A stretch of 22,464 bases of DNA from an uncultured Clostridia bacterium (GTDB lineage: Bacteria; Bacillota; Clostridia; Oscillospirales; Ruminococcaceae). The stretch spans positions 1-22,464 of the forward strand of contig CANDLP010000003.1 of NCBI GenBank assembly GCA_947385505.1, read 5' to 3'. Both the position numbers and the translations under genes were made by a program. Below, piece by piece: positions 1-9,633 of this stretch. Position 1 is the stretch's first letter; every line of letters starts with the position of its first letter. Below the pieces are notes generated by a model that worked only from the letters and a program-made list of their open reading frames with translations, searched no databases and was not told where the DNA came from.

Positions 1-1
1 G

Positions 2-634
2 AGCGTTACAAATGCCGGAACAAAGAAGATCATCACCATAAGCCGCCAATACGGAAGCGGCGGAAGAGAGATCGGACAAAAGCTTGCCGATAAGCTTAAT
101 ATTCCTTTTTATGACAATGCTCTTATTGAAAAAGCCGCACAGGAAAGCGGTCTTATTCCCGCCTTTTTTGAGGATACCGAGCGCCACGCGGGAAACAGCC
201 TGCTGTATGCTCTTTACAGAGGCGCGCAGGCGGATCGTTTCGGAACCTCGGTTCTGTCCATGGAGGACAATATCTATCTGGCGCAGTCCAACGTTATACG
301 CAAGGCAGCCAACGAAGGTCCTTGTGTTATAATAGGCCGTTGCTCCGATTATGTTCTCAGTGACATGCTTAATTTAGTAAAAATCTTTGTACATGCCGAT
401 ATGGATTTCCGAAAGGAAAGAGCGGTTCGTATAGACGGAGTTGACCCCGCCAAGGCGGAAAGCGTTATCCTCACCAAGGATAAGCGCAGGCAGAATTATT
501 ATAATTTCCATGCCGACCGCAAGTGGGGGATTGCCAAGAATTACCATTTGTGCATAGACAGCGGTTACTGCGGTATTGACTGTGCAGTAGACGTTATCTA
601 TAATTATATTGTTAAAAACAAGAGTGAGGGCTGA
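2..634 (+). CDS. Cytidylate kinase-like family protein, 5' end cut off by the window
   Basis: The reading frame is open from base 2 and ends at TGA 632-634, giving 210 residues with no start codon inside the window, so the N-terminus lies to the left. The first readable residues (KKIITISRQYGSGGREIG) match the P-loop-like opening of the cytidylate-kinase-like family common in Firmicutes, where it sits about five residues after the start; few residues are therefore missing. Further on, GPCVIIGRCSDYVL and a basic segment rich in K/R (FRKERAVRID, KDKRRQNYYN) fit the NMP-kinase lid and core. Family members are presumed nucleotide or small-molecule kinases in the cytosol; the substrate of this subgroup is uncertain and it is not the essential Cmk. 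It is the only + strand gene here, converges on the long - strand operon, and is probably unrelated to it. Family call fairly sure, activity not. Confidence 0.8.
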   Translation, partial: SVTNAGTKKIITISRQYGSGGREIGQKLADKLNIPFYDNALIEKAAQESGLIPAFFEDTERHAGNSLLYALYRGAQADRFGTSVLSMEDNIYLAQSNVIRKAANEGPCVIIGRCSDYVLSDMLNLVKIFVHADMDFRKERAVRIDGVDPAKAESVILTKDKRRQNYYNFHADRKWGIAKNYHLCIDSGYCGIDCAVDVIYNYIVKNKSEG

Positions 635-748
635 CGGCGCTCTTTGAAGGAACGCCGCAGCTACGGATACTGTTCATAATGAGTTTTCCTAATTTTCCTT
701 CCGTTTTTTCATAAAATTACTTCTCCTTATTTTATCTTATTTTATTTC

Positions 749-779
749 GGCGGCCTTTGACGGGTCGTTTTTCTTTTTT
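749..779 (+). terminator. Possible Rho-independent terminator of the kinase-like gene
   Basis: GGCGGCC (749-755) can pair with GGTCGTT (763-769) across a 7-nt loop, with three G-U pairs in the RNA. The stem is followed by a T-rich run reaching 779. It lies about 115 nt past the stop of the kinase-like gene. The stem is weak because of the wobble pairs, so this is a moderate call. Confidence 0.4.
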
Positions 780-869
780 GGAATAAGGAAAAGTTGATGT
801 TTAAGATTTGGCCGCGGATAAATATTTTTGCCGTTCCGCACCAATTCCGCATGAGGGATATGTAATACC

Positions 870-1099
870 AATCCCTTTTTAACCCGACGTAATTCCCACG
901 GTTCAAAAAGGGATTATTATAAATATTAGAATAGAATTATAATTGATGAAAACACGTCGGAATTGAGACCAACGTGTTTTCTATAGCTTATACTATTAAC
1001 CAATTAAAATTTAGAAAAATGGATTTTAATTAGTTAATAGTGCTTTGGGTGTAATAACCATTTCAACTCTGATTTTATTCTGTGTTGAAATGGTTATTA
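870..1099. repeat. Run of four consecutive long AT-rich hairpins
   Basis: Four inverted repeats follow one another. H1: AATCCCTTTTT (870-880) with AAAAAGGGATT (905-915), extended by AACC/GGTT with one bulge. H2: GAAAACACGT (948-957) with ACGTGTTTTC (972-981). H3: ACTATTAAC plus AATTAAAAT (992-1010) with ATTTTAATT plus GTTAATAGT (1023-1041), 18 bp with one mismatch. H4: TAATAACCATTTCAAC (1052-1067) with its perfect complement at 1084-1099, 16 bp. None has a classical U-tract, so simple terminators do not explain all of them. They may be transcript-end structures, a small structured RNA, or remains of small palindromic elements. Confidence 0.7.
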
Positions 1100-1177
1100 G
1101 TATTAATGTAATTCGGACTTTTCCAAAACAAATTTTGCAGGCTACGATGATTTTGTTTTGCGTTGTGCGGCGTTGTC

Positions 1178-2254
<1,077 letters not shown>

Positions 2255-2257
2255 AAA

Positions 2258-3901
2258 TCAATCAGCCGCCTTTCTCTGTCCTTGGCGTTTTTTGGGGTCA
2301 AGACGTATTTCAATTCTGCTGAGCGCCACAGTCAGCAGCCACGAGATCACAAAATAAATTACCGCGGTAACAATAAGCGGGAAAAATGCTTCGTATGTGC
2401 GGCTTCGGATAATGTCCGAAGCTTTTGTAAGGTCCTGAATGGTGATATATCCCACAATGGAGGTCATCTTCACCAGCGAGATGAATTCACCCTTGATAAC
2501 GGGGAGAAAATGTCTTGCCGCCTGCGGGAACACGATTTTAAAGAAGCTCTGCGTTTTTGTATATCCGAGAGCCAGCGCCGCTTCATTCTGCCCCTTATCC
2601 ACAGCCTCAATCCCCGTTCTCATAATTTCCGATACATAAGCGGAGAAATTGACGCTAAATCCGATAATTGCCACAATAACCGGAGATATATCGCTCTTAC
2701 CGAATATTACATAATATAAGATCATCAAAAAAACAAGAATCGGCGTACCTTGCATAATTCGTATATATACGGCGGCAATACCGCCGAGTATTTTATTTTG
2801 AGAGCGCCTAAGCATACAAACGCCAAAGCCCAGAACCGCGCCGAATATTCCCGAACATACCGAAATAAGAACCGTTATTCCAAGACCTGACAGCAGTATT
2901 TTCCATCGGTTTTCTTTTATAAAATTTTTATAAAAGCTCTCCTTTAATCCTTCAAAAAATCCGAGCTGATCTCCCGCAGTGTTTTCATCAGCCACCACCG
3001 CGACCACGCCGCCCTCATAATTCGCGTCGGAAAAATATACGCTTTCAGCGCGCTCCTCAGTTACGGCAATACAGCCCGCCGCCAAGTCCGCTTTTCCCGT
3101 TACAAGCGCGGGAATTAACGACGCCATAGCCGCGTCTGAAATCTCAAGTCCGTAACCGTATTTTTCGCAAAACCGACACAGTATATCAATGTCATATCCG
3201 ACAATTTTTTCATTCTTGACATAACAGAAGGGGGCCGCGTCACTGTTTGTAATAAATTGCAGAGTCTCCGCCCCATCCGGTGAAACCGGATAAGTCACAT
3301 TTTTAACCGACTCGCCGCCGCCGAACCATATGTCCTCGATCTGGTTCAAAGTGCCGTTCGCGCGTATTTCAGCGAGAAATTCATTGAAGCAGTCGCGCAG
3401 TGCGGCTCCATTCTCGGTTTTTGGGAACATAAAGGCATAATCGTCACGGCTGACGTATTTTTCCAGATATCGTATTCCGTCTTGCTCGAAGCACAGTAAA
3501 CGCGCAACCGGTTCGTCGGTAAGAAATGCCGATACCTTTCCCTGTTTCAAAGCAATGATCAGGTCCGGGTAGGATTCAAAATACTCTTTGCGGACGTTTT
3601 CAAAAGCATCGTCAATCATTACGTCAAATACAGTGCCGGTTATAACGCCTATGCTTCGTCCGTTAAGCTGGGATATATCGATAATTTCGCTCTTTTCCGT
3701 ATCCGTGAAGGGTTCGCGATGTTCTTTCTGAGCGTTGTCTATGAATTCATCTGTCACGGCTTCCAAGGCGGAAACCGTTCTTACTCTGATTTTCTGCCCC
3801 GCAAGCTGTGATACGTCAGTTATGCGCTTCGCACAGCCAACCAGCGTAAGCCCCACAACGACAGGCAGCAGAAAACACATAACCTTTTTGATTATTTTCA
3901 T
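2258..3901 (-). CDS. Amino-acid ABC importer, lipoprotein substrate-binding domain fused to permease
   Basis: The N-terminus is a lipoprotein signal (basic start, hydrophobic stretch, lipobox LVGC with Cys23). Residues about 70-210 and 215-310 read as solute-binding segments of the SBP_bac_3 kind (DISQLNGRSIGVITGT; GYDIDILCRFCEKYG; DLAAGCIAVTEERA). From about 335 to 535 comes a His/Glu/Gln-type permease with several membrane helices and the EAA-like loop that contacts the ATPase (NEAALALGYTKTQSFFKIV). Sensor and channel are thus in one polypeptide, as in some Firmicute glutamine importers. Residues 29-53 (DVSQLAGQKIRVRT and following) look like a partial copy of 75-99 (DISQLNGRSIGVIT), so the binding region has an internal duplication. 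The gene follows the RsbW-like gene by 15 bp with AAGGAG upstream, and is followed after 3 bp by its ATPase. The substrate cannot be read from the sequence; a polar amino acid is likely. Confidence 0.9.
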   Translation of the reverse strand: MKIIKKVMCFLLPVVVGLTLVGCAKRITDVSQLAGQKIRVRTVSALEAVTDEFIDNAQKEHREPFTDTEKSEIIDISQLNGRSIGVITGTVFDVMIDDAFENVRKEYFESYPDLIIALKQGKVSAFLTDEPVARLLCFEQDGIRYLEKYVSRDDYAFMFPKTENGAALRDCFNEFLAEIRANGTLNQIEDIWFGGGESVKNVTYPVSPDGAETLQFITNSDAAPFCYVKNEKIVGYDIDILCRFCEKYGYGLEISDAAMASLIPALVTGKADLAAGCIAVTEERAESVYFSDANYEGGVVAVVADENTAGDQLGFFEGLKESFYKNFIKENRWKILLSGLGITVLISVCSGIFGAVLGFGVCMLRRSQNKILGGIAAVYIRIMQGTPILVFLMILYYVIFGKSDISPVIVAIIGFSVNFSAYVSEIMRTGIEAVDKGQNEAALALGYTKTQSFFKIVFPQAARHFLPVIKGEFISLVKMTSIVGYITIQDLTKASDIIRSRTYEAFFPLIVTAVIYFVISWLLTVALSRIEIRLDPKKRQGQRKAAD

Positions 3902-3916
3902 TTGGATTGCGCTCCT

Positions 3917-4324
3917 TTATATATTTTTTCTTATCTTCAAAATATTCTTTCCGTTCCGGTACTCATACGAAATATCGTCCATCAGCTTTTTCGTCATATA
4001 AATACCAAGTCCGCCAATTTGTCTGTCCTCGGCGGAAAGCGTAATATCGGGGTCGGATTTTGCAAGAGGATCGTAAGGCGTTCCGTTGTCGATAAATGTT
4101 ATCACAACAGCAAGCGGGTTTTCGGTTACCTCCACACGCACAGTTGCCGCGCCGACTTCGGGATTATATGCGTAATTGGCAATATTCCCAAACAGCTCGT
4201 CAATCGCTATATCTACCTGCATCTGCGTTTTCAAAGGGCAGTCAAGCTGTTCCAGCTGTTCATCTACAAACGCGGTTACGGCAGCAACGTTTTCAATCGT
4301 TGCATCAATTGTCAGCTCTTTCAT
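3917..4324 (-). CDS. RsbW-like anti-sigma factor / serine kinase (HATPase_c_2)
   Basis: A 135-residue Bergerat-fold ATPase of the RsbW/SpoIIAB/BtrW type. The N-box is intact (IDELFGNIANYAY, Glu43 and Asn47), the G1 box is DNGTPYDP (79-86), and the glycine-rich lid is IGGLGIYMTKK (103-113). Such proteins hold a sigma factor or other partner and phosphorylate a STAS antagonist on Ser/Thr. The likely STAS partner is encoded at 9318-9629 and the opposing phosphatase directly upstream. The start chosen is ATG 4324, which overlaps the phosphatase stop by 4 bp (ATGA) and has GGAGG seven bases upstream; an earlier in-frame start at 4360 lacks this. This is the only one of the three RsbW-like domains in the operon with all key motifs, so it is the likely active kinase. 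Its partners are inferred from context. Confidence 0.88.
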   Translation of the reverse strand: MKELTIDATIENVAAVTAFVDEQLEQLDCPLKTQMQVDIAIDELFGNIANYAYNPEVGAATVRVEVTENPLAVVITFIDNGTPYDPLAKSDPDITLSAEDRQIGGLGIYMTKKLMDDISYEYRNGKNILKIRKNI

Positions 4325-5937
4325 TTCCGCTCCTCCATTCTTGCCCTGTACTCCAGACAAAGCATCGTAATGTCGTCAAACTGCGACGCGCCGCCCACAA
4401 AGCCGTCGATCTCCTCTTTTATTTTCGGGAGCAGCTCCGCGGGCGAAAGCTCTGAATGTTCGCCGAGAACCGCGGTCAGGCGCTCCATTCCGTACAGCTC
4501 GTTCTGCGCGTTTGTCGCCTCGGTAACGCCGTCCGTGTATTGAAATATTTTATCGCCTATTTCCAAATGCATCTCGCCGCACTTGTAGCGCATACCCTCC
4601 ATACCCGCAAGCACAAAACCCGCGCGCACCTTGTACGGTTCAAATTTGCCGCCCCTTTTGCATATAAATGGTATCTCATGACCCGCATTGACGAAGCGGA
4701 AATCACCGCTTACCAAATCAAGAACGCCCTCAAACGCGGTTATAAACAAGCCCTCGCTGTTGGACTCGCAAAGCAGCTCGTTCACCTCGGTGAATACCTC
4801 GCCCAAATCCTTGCCAGGCTGAGTATGATCCTTTATCAGCGTCTTTCCGATGACCATAAACAGCGCCGCGGGAACCCCCTTTCCCGATACGTCCGCCATA
4901 ACGACAGCGAGATGCCGTTCGTCCACCATAAAGAAGTCGTAAAAGTCGCCGCCCACCTCTTTTGCGGGGTTCATGGTTGCGTAAATATCAAACTCTCTGC
5001 GTTCGGGGAACGCGGGGAAAATGCTGGGCAGCATATTCGCCTGAATCCTTGTCGCCACGGAAAGCTCGGTGTTCACCCGCTCCTTTTCGGCGGTTATCGC
5101 AGTAAGATTTTCGGTGTATTCGACGATGTCCGTTTCCATTTTTTCAACCGCACGCGCCAAAATTCCTATTTCGTCTTTTTGCTTGATTACAGACAAATTT
5201 TCGGAGGGAGTGTTGCTTTCCGCAAAATGCTTCGCTTCGTCCGTGACAGTCAGGATCGGCTTTATAACCCCATGCCGCAGTATAACCGCATACAAGAAAA
5301 TAAACAGGATTATCGCCGCCAGCGTCCATAAAATAACATGCAGGACGTAGGTATTCCGCGCGGTCTCAAGGCGCGTCATCGGCTTTTCGACGCAAAGCAT
5401 TGCGATTATTTTGCCGTCAGAGTTTTTCACGTCAACAGCGGCTGTCGTATGCGCGCCCGATTCATTTGAGTATGAATACAGATATTTTTCCGCGCGCCCG
5501 CCTTCCGTCATAATTTTAATTACGTTTTCAGTATGCTTTTCGTCAAGATCGGAAGCTGTGTAGCCGAGGGGATATCGGCTGAAGCCTGTGTTTGAGTTGA
5601 CCGTATCATAAATGTATGTAAGCGTTTTGTAATCTTCGCTTACTTTCGCCGCGTATATAAACGTGACGTTGGTCGCGTCGGTAAGCGCGTCTAATCTCGC
5701 CAGAATATTATCATACTCCTCATCGGTCTCCCCCGTTTCAAGATATTGCCCGAATTTGTCCGGATTTAAAATTGCTCTCGCCGTTTCCGCTGTCTCGTAT
5801 GCCGAATCGTTATACTGCTGTTCAAGTACCGCAGTAAACTCAATATAACCGACCATACTGCATACTATACCCAATAATATCCCGAAAAGAATTACTCCTA
5901 TCGTAAGCTTTCCCGCTATTCCGGTGAGCTTTTTCAT
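4321..5937 (-). CDS. Membrane sensor with HAMP and SpoIIE/RsbU-type PP2C phosphatase
   Basis: Domains in order: membrane helix about 11-33; an extracytoplasmic domain about 34-198 (ending with VDVKNSDGKIIAMLCVEKPM, like a Cache/PAS-type sensor); a second helix about 199-220; HAMP 220-275 (HGVIKPILTVTDEAKHFAE, KDEIGILARAVEKM); a short coiled coil; then a PP2C_SIG phosphatase about 300-530. The metal-binding motifs are present: EVGGDFYD (327-334), ADVSGKGVPAAL (348-359), GHE, QYTDGVTEA and FDDITML near the end. Such proteins remove the phosphate from a STAS anti-anti-sigma protein when the sensor is triggered, which frees a sigma factor. The gene overlaps the genes on both sides by 4 bp, so it is translationally coupled to the GH3-like gene before it and the RsbW-like kinase after it. 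The ligand is unknown. Family call sure; target inferred. Confidence 0.92.
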   Translation of the reverse strand: MKKLTGIAGKLTIGVILFGILLGIVCSMVGYIEFTAVLEQQYNDSAYETAETARAILNPDKFGQYLETGETDEEYDNILARLDALTDATNVTFIYAAKVSEDYKTLTYIYDTVNSNTGFSRYPLGYTASDLDEKHTENVIKIMTEGGRAEKYLYSYSNESGAHTTAAVDVKNSDGKIIAMLCVEKPMTRLETARNTYVLHVILWTLAAIILFIFLYAVILRHGVIKPILTVTDEAKHFAESNTPSENLSVIKQKDEIGILARAVEKMETDIVEYTENLTAITAEKERVNTELSVATRIQANMLPSIFPAFPERREFDIYATMNPAKEVGGDFYDFFMVDERHLAVVMADVSGKGVPAALFMVIGKTLIKDHTQPGKDLGEVFTEVNELLCESNSEGLFITAFEGVLDLVSGDFRFVNAGHEIPFICKRGGKFEPYKVRAGFVLAGMEGMRYKCGEMHLEIGDKIFQYTDGVTEATNAQNELYGMERLTAVLGEHSELSPAELLPKIKEEIDGFVGGASQFDDITMLCLEYRARMEERK

Positions 5938-7592
5938 GTTTTTCCCTCCACGTTTATAATCTGCGCCGCAAAAAAGCTTTTCTTTTCCTTTGTATTCAGA
6001 AAATGCGGCATTTTGATTTGCGCCGTGGGCTTTCCGCTATCGGAAATCGCTTGCTCGTAGCGTCTGAAGCTTCCTTCCCGAAGGTATTCGATACGAAGCG
6101 GCTCAATTTCACGCATATTCAGACACGATTTATACTCCCTGTTTGCTTCGCACATACATCTCTCAAAGATTTTGTCGGCGCTTTCGGGGATTTTTTTGCA
6201 CTCCATATAAAACAAGTATCTCGGCGCGATCCCCGAAAAGTCCTCTTGGACGCAATATCCGCTGACTTCGGTTCCCGTAAGCTCCGCAAACTTTTTTACA
6301 GCCGAGTCAAACTGCTGCTGATTGCTTTTCTCTCCCGCTATATTTATTATCTGATTTCGTCTGTAACAGAATTTCACAATCGGCGTATTCCCGCGCATTC
6401 CCACTACCCTGACAATGTCTCCGAGCCTGTAACGGTACAGTCCGGAACGGTTGGTTACAACAAGCTCATATTGTTTTCCCGCTTCAACGCTGCTCATAAG
6501 CAGCGGCGCGCTGTCTCCGTCCTCCGGGATAAATTCAAAGAAAACCGATTCGGGCAGCAGCATATATCTGTCCGCCGCGCTAACGTTCTCCGCCAGCCCG
6601 AAAACGCCTTCCGAAGCGGCGTAAACAAAAAAATGCAAAGGAACATCACCCGCGTAGCCGCGCATTTTTTCGGTATAATAAAAAAAACTGTCGCCGCCTA
6701 TCGCAAGAATGTATTTTACATTTTTCCAGATTTTCTTAATTATTCCTTTATGCATATTCTCACGCGGAATATTCCGAAGTTCCCTCGCGCGTTCGGGATT
6801 GGGCGGAAGATTTTCGACAATATATTTTCTTTGTTTTTCGGAAATATCTGCGCTCACCGTACCAAATTCCATATCATTCAGCAAAAGCTCCCAATTACGT
6901 AGAATATACTCGGTCACCCCCGCGGCGCGGTTGATAAAAACGCCGTGTATTGCCGTCAAATCCCGCTCCACAAGCGCAAATCTGACCTTGATATACAACA
7001 TATCCTCCAGAAAATCGGGAAACAGTATTTCCTTTGGAACGCAGTAATCGGAAGCGTCAAATCCCCCGTTTCTGTCAAGCCATTGATAAATACAGCCGGA
7101 ACGTATACCGTTCATTCTTCCGTCGGGCATATATGTTTTTGCGAATTCGCCTATCTGAAATATTTTTCCGAAAATATCCTCTTCGCTTAATTCTTTATAA
7201 TAATCGCGGATTTGTCCGAAAACCGCGCCGTACATAAAAATATAATGGGCTTCAAGATCGTATTCGGTTAGGGGAATATATTTTTCATCTCCCACGGTTC
7301 CGGAGCTTATACAGAAGTAAACGGCGTCCCGCGCGGTCAGAATATTTTTTTCTCCGTCAATAATTCGTTCAATGTATCGGGCGTAATCCACATATGAGGA
7401 AAGAGGAACTTTTTTCCGATACTCACTGACAGAATCAATCTTCCCGAAGCCGTATCTTCTGCCGAATTCGGTATCTTTGTTTTCATTCAGCCAATTGAGG
7501 AGAAATTTTGTCTGCACCGCCTCAGCATTTTGTGCCGACGCTTCGAGGCGCTTGACAGCTTCTTCGCCAAGCCGTCCGTATTCGGTTTTCAT
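5934..7592 (-). CDS. GH3-family acyl-acid amido synthetase-like protein
   Basis: The 552-residue protein shows the main motifs of the GH3 family, a branch of the adenylate-forming superfamily: SSGTVGDEKYIPLT (96-109, nucleotide loop), YAASEGVFG (324-332), LVVTNRSGLYRYRLGD (377-392) and INIAGEKSN (416-424). Plant GH3 enzymes join an amino acid to an acyl acid such as auxin or jasmonate through an acyl-adenylate; bacterial members are mostly uncharacterised. Length and motif order match the full family, so it seems intact. The start ATG overlaps the MATE-fusion stop by 4 bp, and the stop overlaps the phosphatase start by 4 bp. Its place inside a partner-switching operon suggests it makes, removes or caps a small amide signal sensed or transported by the neighbours, but that is inference. 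It could equally be a tailoring enzyme for an exported metabolite. Confidence 0.88.
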   Translation of the reverse strand: MKTEYGRLGEEAVKRLEASAQNAEAVQTKFLLNWLNENKDTEFGRRYGFGKIDSVSEYRKKVPLSSYVDYARYIERIIDGEKNILTARDAVYFCISSGTVGDEKYIPLTEYDLEAHYIFMYGAVFGQIRDYYKELSEEDIFGKIFQIGEFAKTYMPDGRMNGIRSGCIYQWLDRNGGFDASDYCVPKEILFPDFLEDMLYIKVRFALVERDLTAIHGVFINRAAGVTEYILRNWELLLNDMEFGTVSADISEKQRKYIVENLPPNPERARELRNIPRENMHKGIIKKIWKNVKYILAIGGDSFFYYTEKMRGYAGDVPLHFFVYAASEGVFGLAENVSAADRYMLLPESVFFEFIPEDGDSAPLLMSSVEAGKQYELVVTNRSGLYRYRLGDIVRVVGMRGNTPIVKFCYRRNQIINIAGEKSNQQQFDSAVKKFAELTGTEVSGYCVQEDFSGIAPRYLFYMECKKIPESADKIFERCMCEANREYKSCLNMREIEPLRIEYLREGSFRRYEQAISDSGKPTAQIKMPHFLNTKEKKSFFAAQIINVEGKT

Positions 7593-9316
7593 TGTGCGGA
7601 AACTCCCCCTTCCACAAAGATCTGTACGGTGTTTGTGCCGAATGTGCGCTGATACAGTATCTGCTCACATATGCTCTCGATAAGGCGAACGCCAATATAC
7701 TCATCGTCACTGTCCCCACATACAAGCGGGTTAAAGTCGTTCCCGCCGTAGCGTATCCGTATTCCTATAACTCCCTGAAGCGAGTATACCCGCAGATCAA
7801 ATTCCACGGTGCTTTCGTTTTTCGAGGAGATAAGCGCCATAATTTCTTCGAGTGCAAGACTGATTTTCATTGTTTGCTTTGGGGACATTCCGTTATTCGC
7901 GCAAAAAGCTGTTATCTTTTCTGAAGCGCCGCAAATGCTTTCTATGTCGCCGTTTACAGAGAAATTTATAACGTTTCCCGACTGTTCGAGAGAATTGTCC
8001 AGCAATAAAAACCGCGATGTTTTTTTATGAAAAACTCCTGTGGCGGCAAACCAAAAAAACAGCGTAAGAATTTCCCCGAAAAACAAAAACATCCATGGAC
8101 TTTGCCCAAAGTAAAGCAGCGCGAACAGGCTTGCGCAGGACATAACGAACACCCGCAAAAAGATTATCAGGTTTGCCCACACGTTACGCCCCGAAACGTT
8201 GTAAAATCCCGACAGAATACAGTTTATAAGCGCGGGAATTATGCCGAGAGACAGGCAGATAAGCGCGAATCTTAACGAAATATTAAGCCCGTATGCGCCG
8301 GATATCAAGTCAGCACCGAATATAATTACCGCCGAAAAAATAAGCGCGCAGGGTATTCCGCTTTTTAGCTGCCGTTTTATTAAAAGCCGAGTGCTTTCGT
8401 TGTCATGCTCTCCGCTGTAAATTCCGAGCATTGCCGACGCGGCTTGAGGCACTCCGCCCGTGACGCTTTCCGCGAAGGCAGCGATGCAGTTCACCGCCGT
8501 GAACGCCGCCACCGTTTCACTGCCGCAGAATTTTAGTAAAAGCACGTTTATTATAGATATGCGCAGCGTCTGGAACAGATTGTTTGCCGCCGACGGGCTT
8601 CCCGCTTTGGCGATCTCCGAGAATTTTATCCCCTTCGCTTTCACGCAAAAACCCAATTTAAAACCGCTTTTTTTACCGCACAGCCGAATAAAACCAAGCA
8701 CGCATGCGGCGGCGGTGGACAGAACGCTTGCCAGCGCCGCGCCGAATACTCCCATATCAAGTGCGTATAAAAACAATACATCCAGCGCCACATTGCCTAT
8801 GCCCATTATAAGCATCATCAGCGTGACCTGACCGTTTCGGCCGTCCAGCCGCAAGAACCAGAATGGTATGTATATAAGAATTTTCGGCAGCGCGCCGGCT
8901 ATCGTCACGCCCGAATATTCCATAACAAGCGGCATAACGGTTTCGTCGGAGCACAGAAAAAGCGACAGCGGTCTCAGGAAAACAAGCCCCGAAACCGTTA
9001 TGAAAATCGAGATGGCAGTACACCAGAAAATCGACATTTGATACAGTTTCTGAGCCTGTTCTGTCCGGTTTTTTCCGATTGCGTCAGAAGTGCTTATCGC
9101 CGTTCCGGACACAATGAACGAGCCCGCGATACACAGCGCCAGATATACCGGCAGACTGAAATTTATTGCCGCAAGCGCAGTTGTTCCCAGCCTTTGACCG
9201 ACAAGTATGCCGTCCGCCAAAATATTGATGTTTCCGCTCAGCACCGACATAACGCACGGCAGAAGAGCCTTATTGTACGCTTTTTTCAGAAATTGTTCGT
9301 TTTGTTTAAGTTCCAA
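7589..9316 (-). CDS. MATE-family transporter fused to a C-terminal RsbW-like domain
   Basis: Residues 1-440 have about twelve hydrophobic segments and read as a MATE-type multidrug/metabolite exporter (LPCVMSVLSGNINILADGIL; GTTALAAINFSLPVY; SGTAISTSDAIGKN). After a short linker, residues about 448-575 form a soluble domain resembling the RsbW-like kinase: LALEEIMALI (488-497) in the N-box position and EYIGVRLIESICEQILYQR where the lid helix sits. The N-box Asn is replaced by Leu and the DxGxx box reads RYGGND, so ATP use is doubtful. The start appears to be TTG at 9316, one base after the STAS stop. The ATG at 9321 is out of frame, and the next in-frame ATG would delete the first membrane helix; only a weak AAGG lies upstream. 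A transporter physically joined to a switch domain suggests that STAS binding controls transport, which is inference. Confidence 0.87.
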   Translation of the reverse strand: MELKQNEQFLKKAYNKALLPCVMSVLSGNINILADGILVGQRLGTTALAAINFSLPVYLALCIAGSFIVSGTAISTSDAIGKNRTEQAQKLYQMSIFWCTAISIFITVSGLVFLRPLSLFLCSDETVMPLVMEYSGVTIAGALPKILIYIPFWFLRLDGRNGQVTLMMLIMGIGNVALDVLFLYALDMGVFGAALASVLSTAAACVLGFIRLCGKKSGFKLGFCVKAKGIKFSEIAKAGSPSAANNLFQTLRISIINVLLLKFCGSETVAAFTAVNCIAAFAESVTGGVPQAASAMLGIYSGEHDNESTRLLIKRQLKSGIPCALIFSAVIIFGADLISGAYGLNISLRFALICLSLGIIPALINCILSGFYNVSGRNVWANLIIFLRVFVMSCASLFALLYFGQSPWMFLFFGEILTLFFWFAATGVFHKKTSRFLLLDNSLEQSGNVINFSVNGDIESICGASEKITAFCANNGMSPKQTMKISLALEEIMALISSKNESTVEFDLRVYSLQGVIGIRIRYGGNDFNPLVCGDSDDEYIGVRLIESICEQILYQRTFGTNTVQIFVEGGVSAQ

Positions 9317-9317
9317 C

Positions 9318-9629
9318 TCATTTAACCTTTTTTTTGCTTGCCTTCGATACCTTCAGCACTATGTTGAAGCCGGTGGTTTTGAATATATCGTAAACCACGG
9401 AGGAAGTGTTTATTACTTCCGTTTCAGGCACTTTTTTTCTCACGTTCAGAATAATTCTGAGTCCCGCGCTGCAAATATACTGCATATCCTTTGCGTCCAT
9501 AAAAACAGCTTTCGGTTCATATTCTTCAATCAGGTCCATCAGCTTCATTTCGGTATCCTGCGCGTTTACTGAATCAATCCTGTCAGGCAAAAAAATTGTC
9601 AATTTCTCATTTTGAAAAGTGTGTTCCAT
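9318..9629 (-). CDS. STAS-domain anti-anti-sigma factor (SpoIIAA/RsbV-like)
   Basis: A 103-residue protein filling one STAS domain. The strand KAVFMDAKDMQYICSAGLRI ends in a C-S-A-G-L motif whose Ser54 sits where RsbV and SpoIIAA are phosphorylated. Unphosphorylated STAS proteins bind RsbW-type kinases and release the kinase's captive. The likely kinase (3917-4324) and phosphatase (4321-5937) are in the same operon, and two further RsbW-like domains are fused to transporters, so this single STAS protein may serve several partners. It starts 4 bp after the sigma-factor gene and is followed by the MATE fusion after one base. The C-terminus is unusually basic (KASKKKVK). Confidence 0.9.
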   Translation of the reverse strand: MEHTFQNEKLTIFLPDRIDSVNAQDTEMKLMDLIEEYEPKAVFMDAKDMQYICSAGLRIILNVRKKVPETEVINTSSVVYDIFKTTGFNIVLKVSKASKKKVK

Positions 9630-9633
9630 ACCA

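Larger units (their letters stand above)
635..1177. other. Convergent intergenic region, AT-rich, no gene seen
   Basis: This 543-bp stretch separates the 3' ends of the + strand kinase-like gene and the - strand operon. I see no convincing coding sequence. It holds a probable + strand terminator (749-779), a run of four long hairpins (870-1099) and a further 9-bp inverted repeat (CAAAACAAA at 1124-1132 with its complement at 1152-1160) just past the ABC ATPase stop. The last could help end the operon transcript but is not followed by a U-tract on the - strand. Confidence 0.6.

Noticed and set aside
685..725. Tiny - strand ORF (MKKRKEN) preceded by a GGAG-like site
   Set aside because: Seven codons with no relatives in the window and in an AT-rich region; too short to support.
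4456..5331. 291-codon open frame on the + strand
   Set aside because: It lies entirely opposite the SpoIIE-type phosphatase gene, has no ribosome site or recognisable motifs, and its composition is what an antisense frame of that gene gives.
6003..6902. 299-codon open frame on the + strand
   Set aside because: It is antisense to the intact GH3-family gene and shows no domain or start signal.
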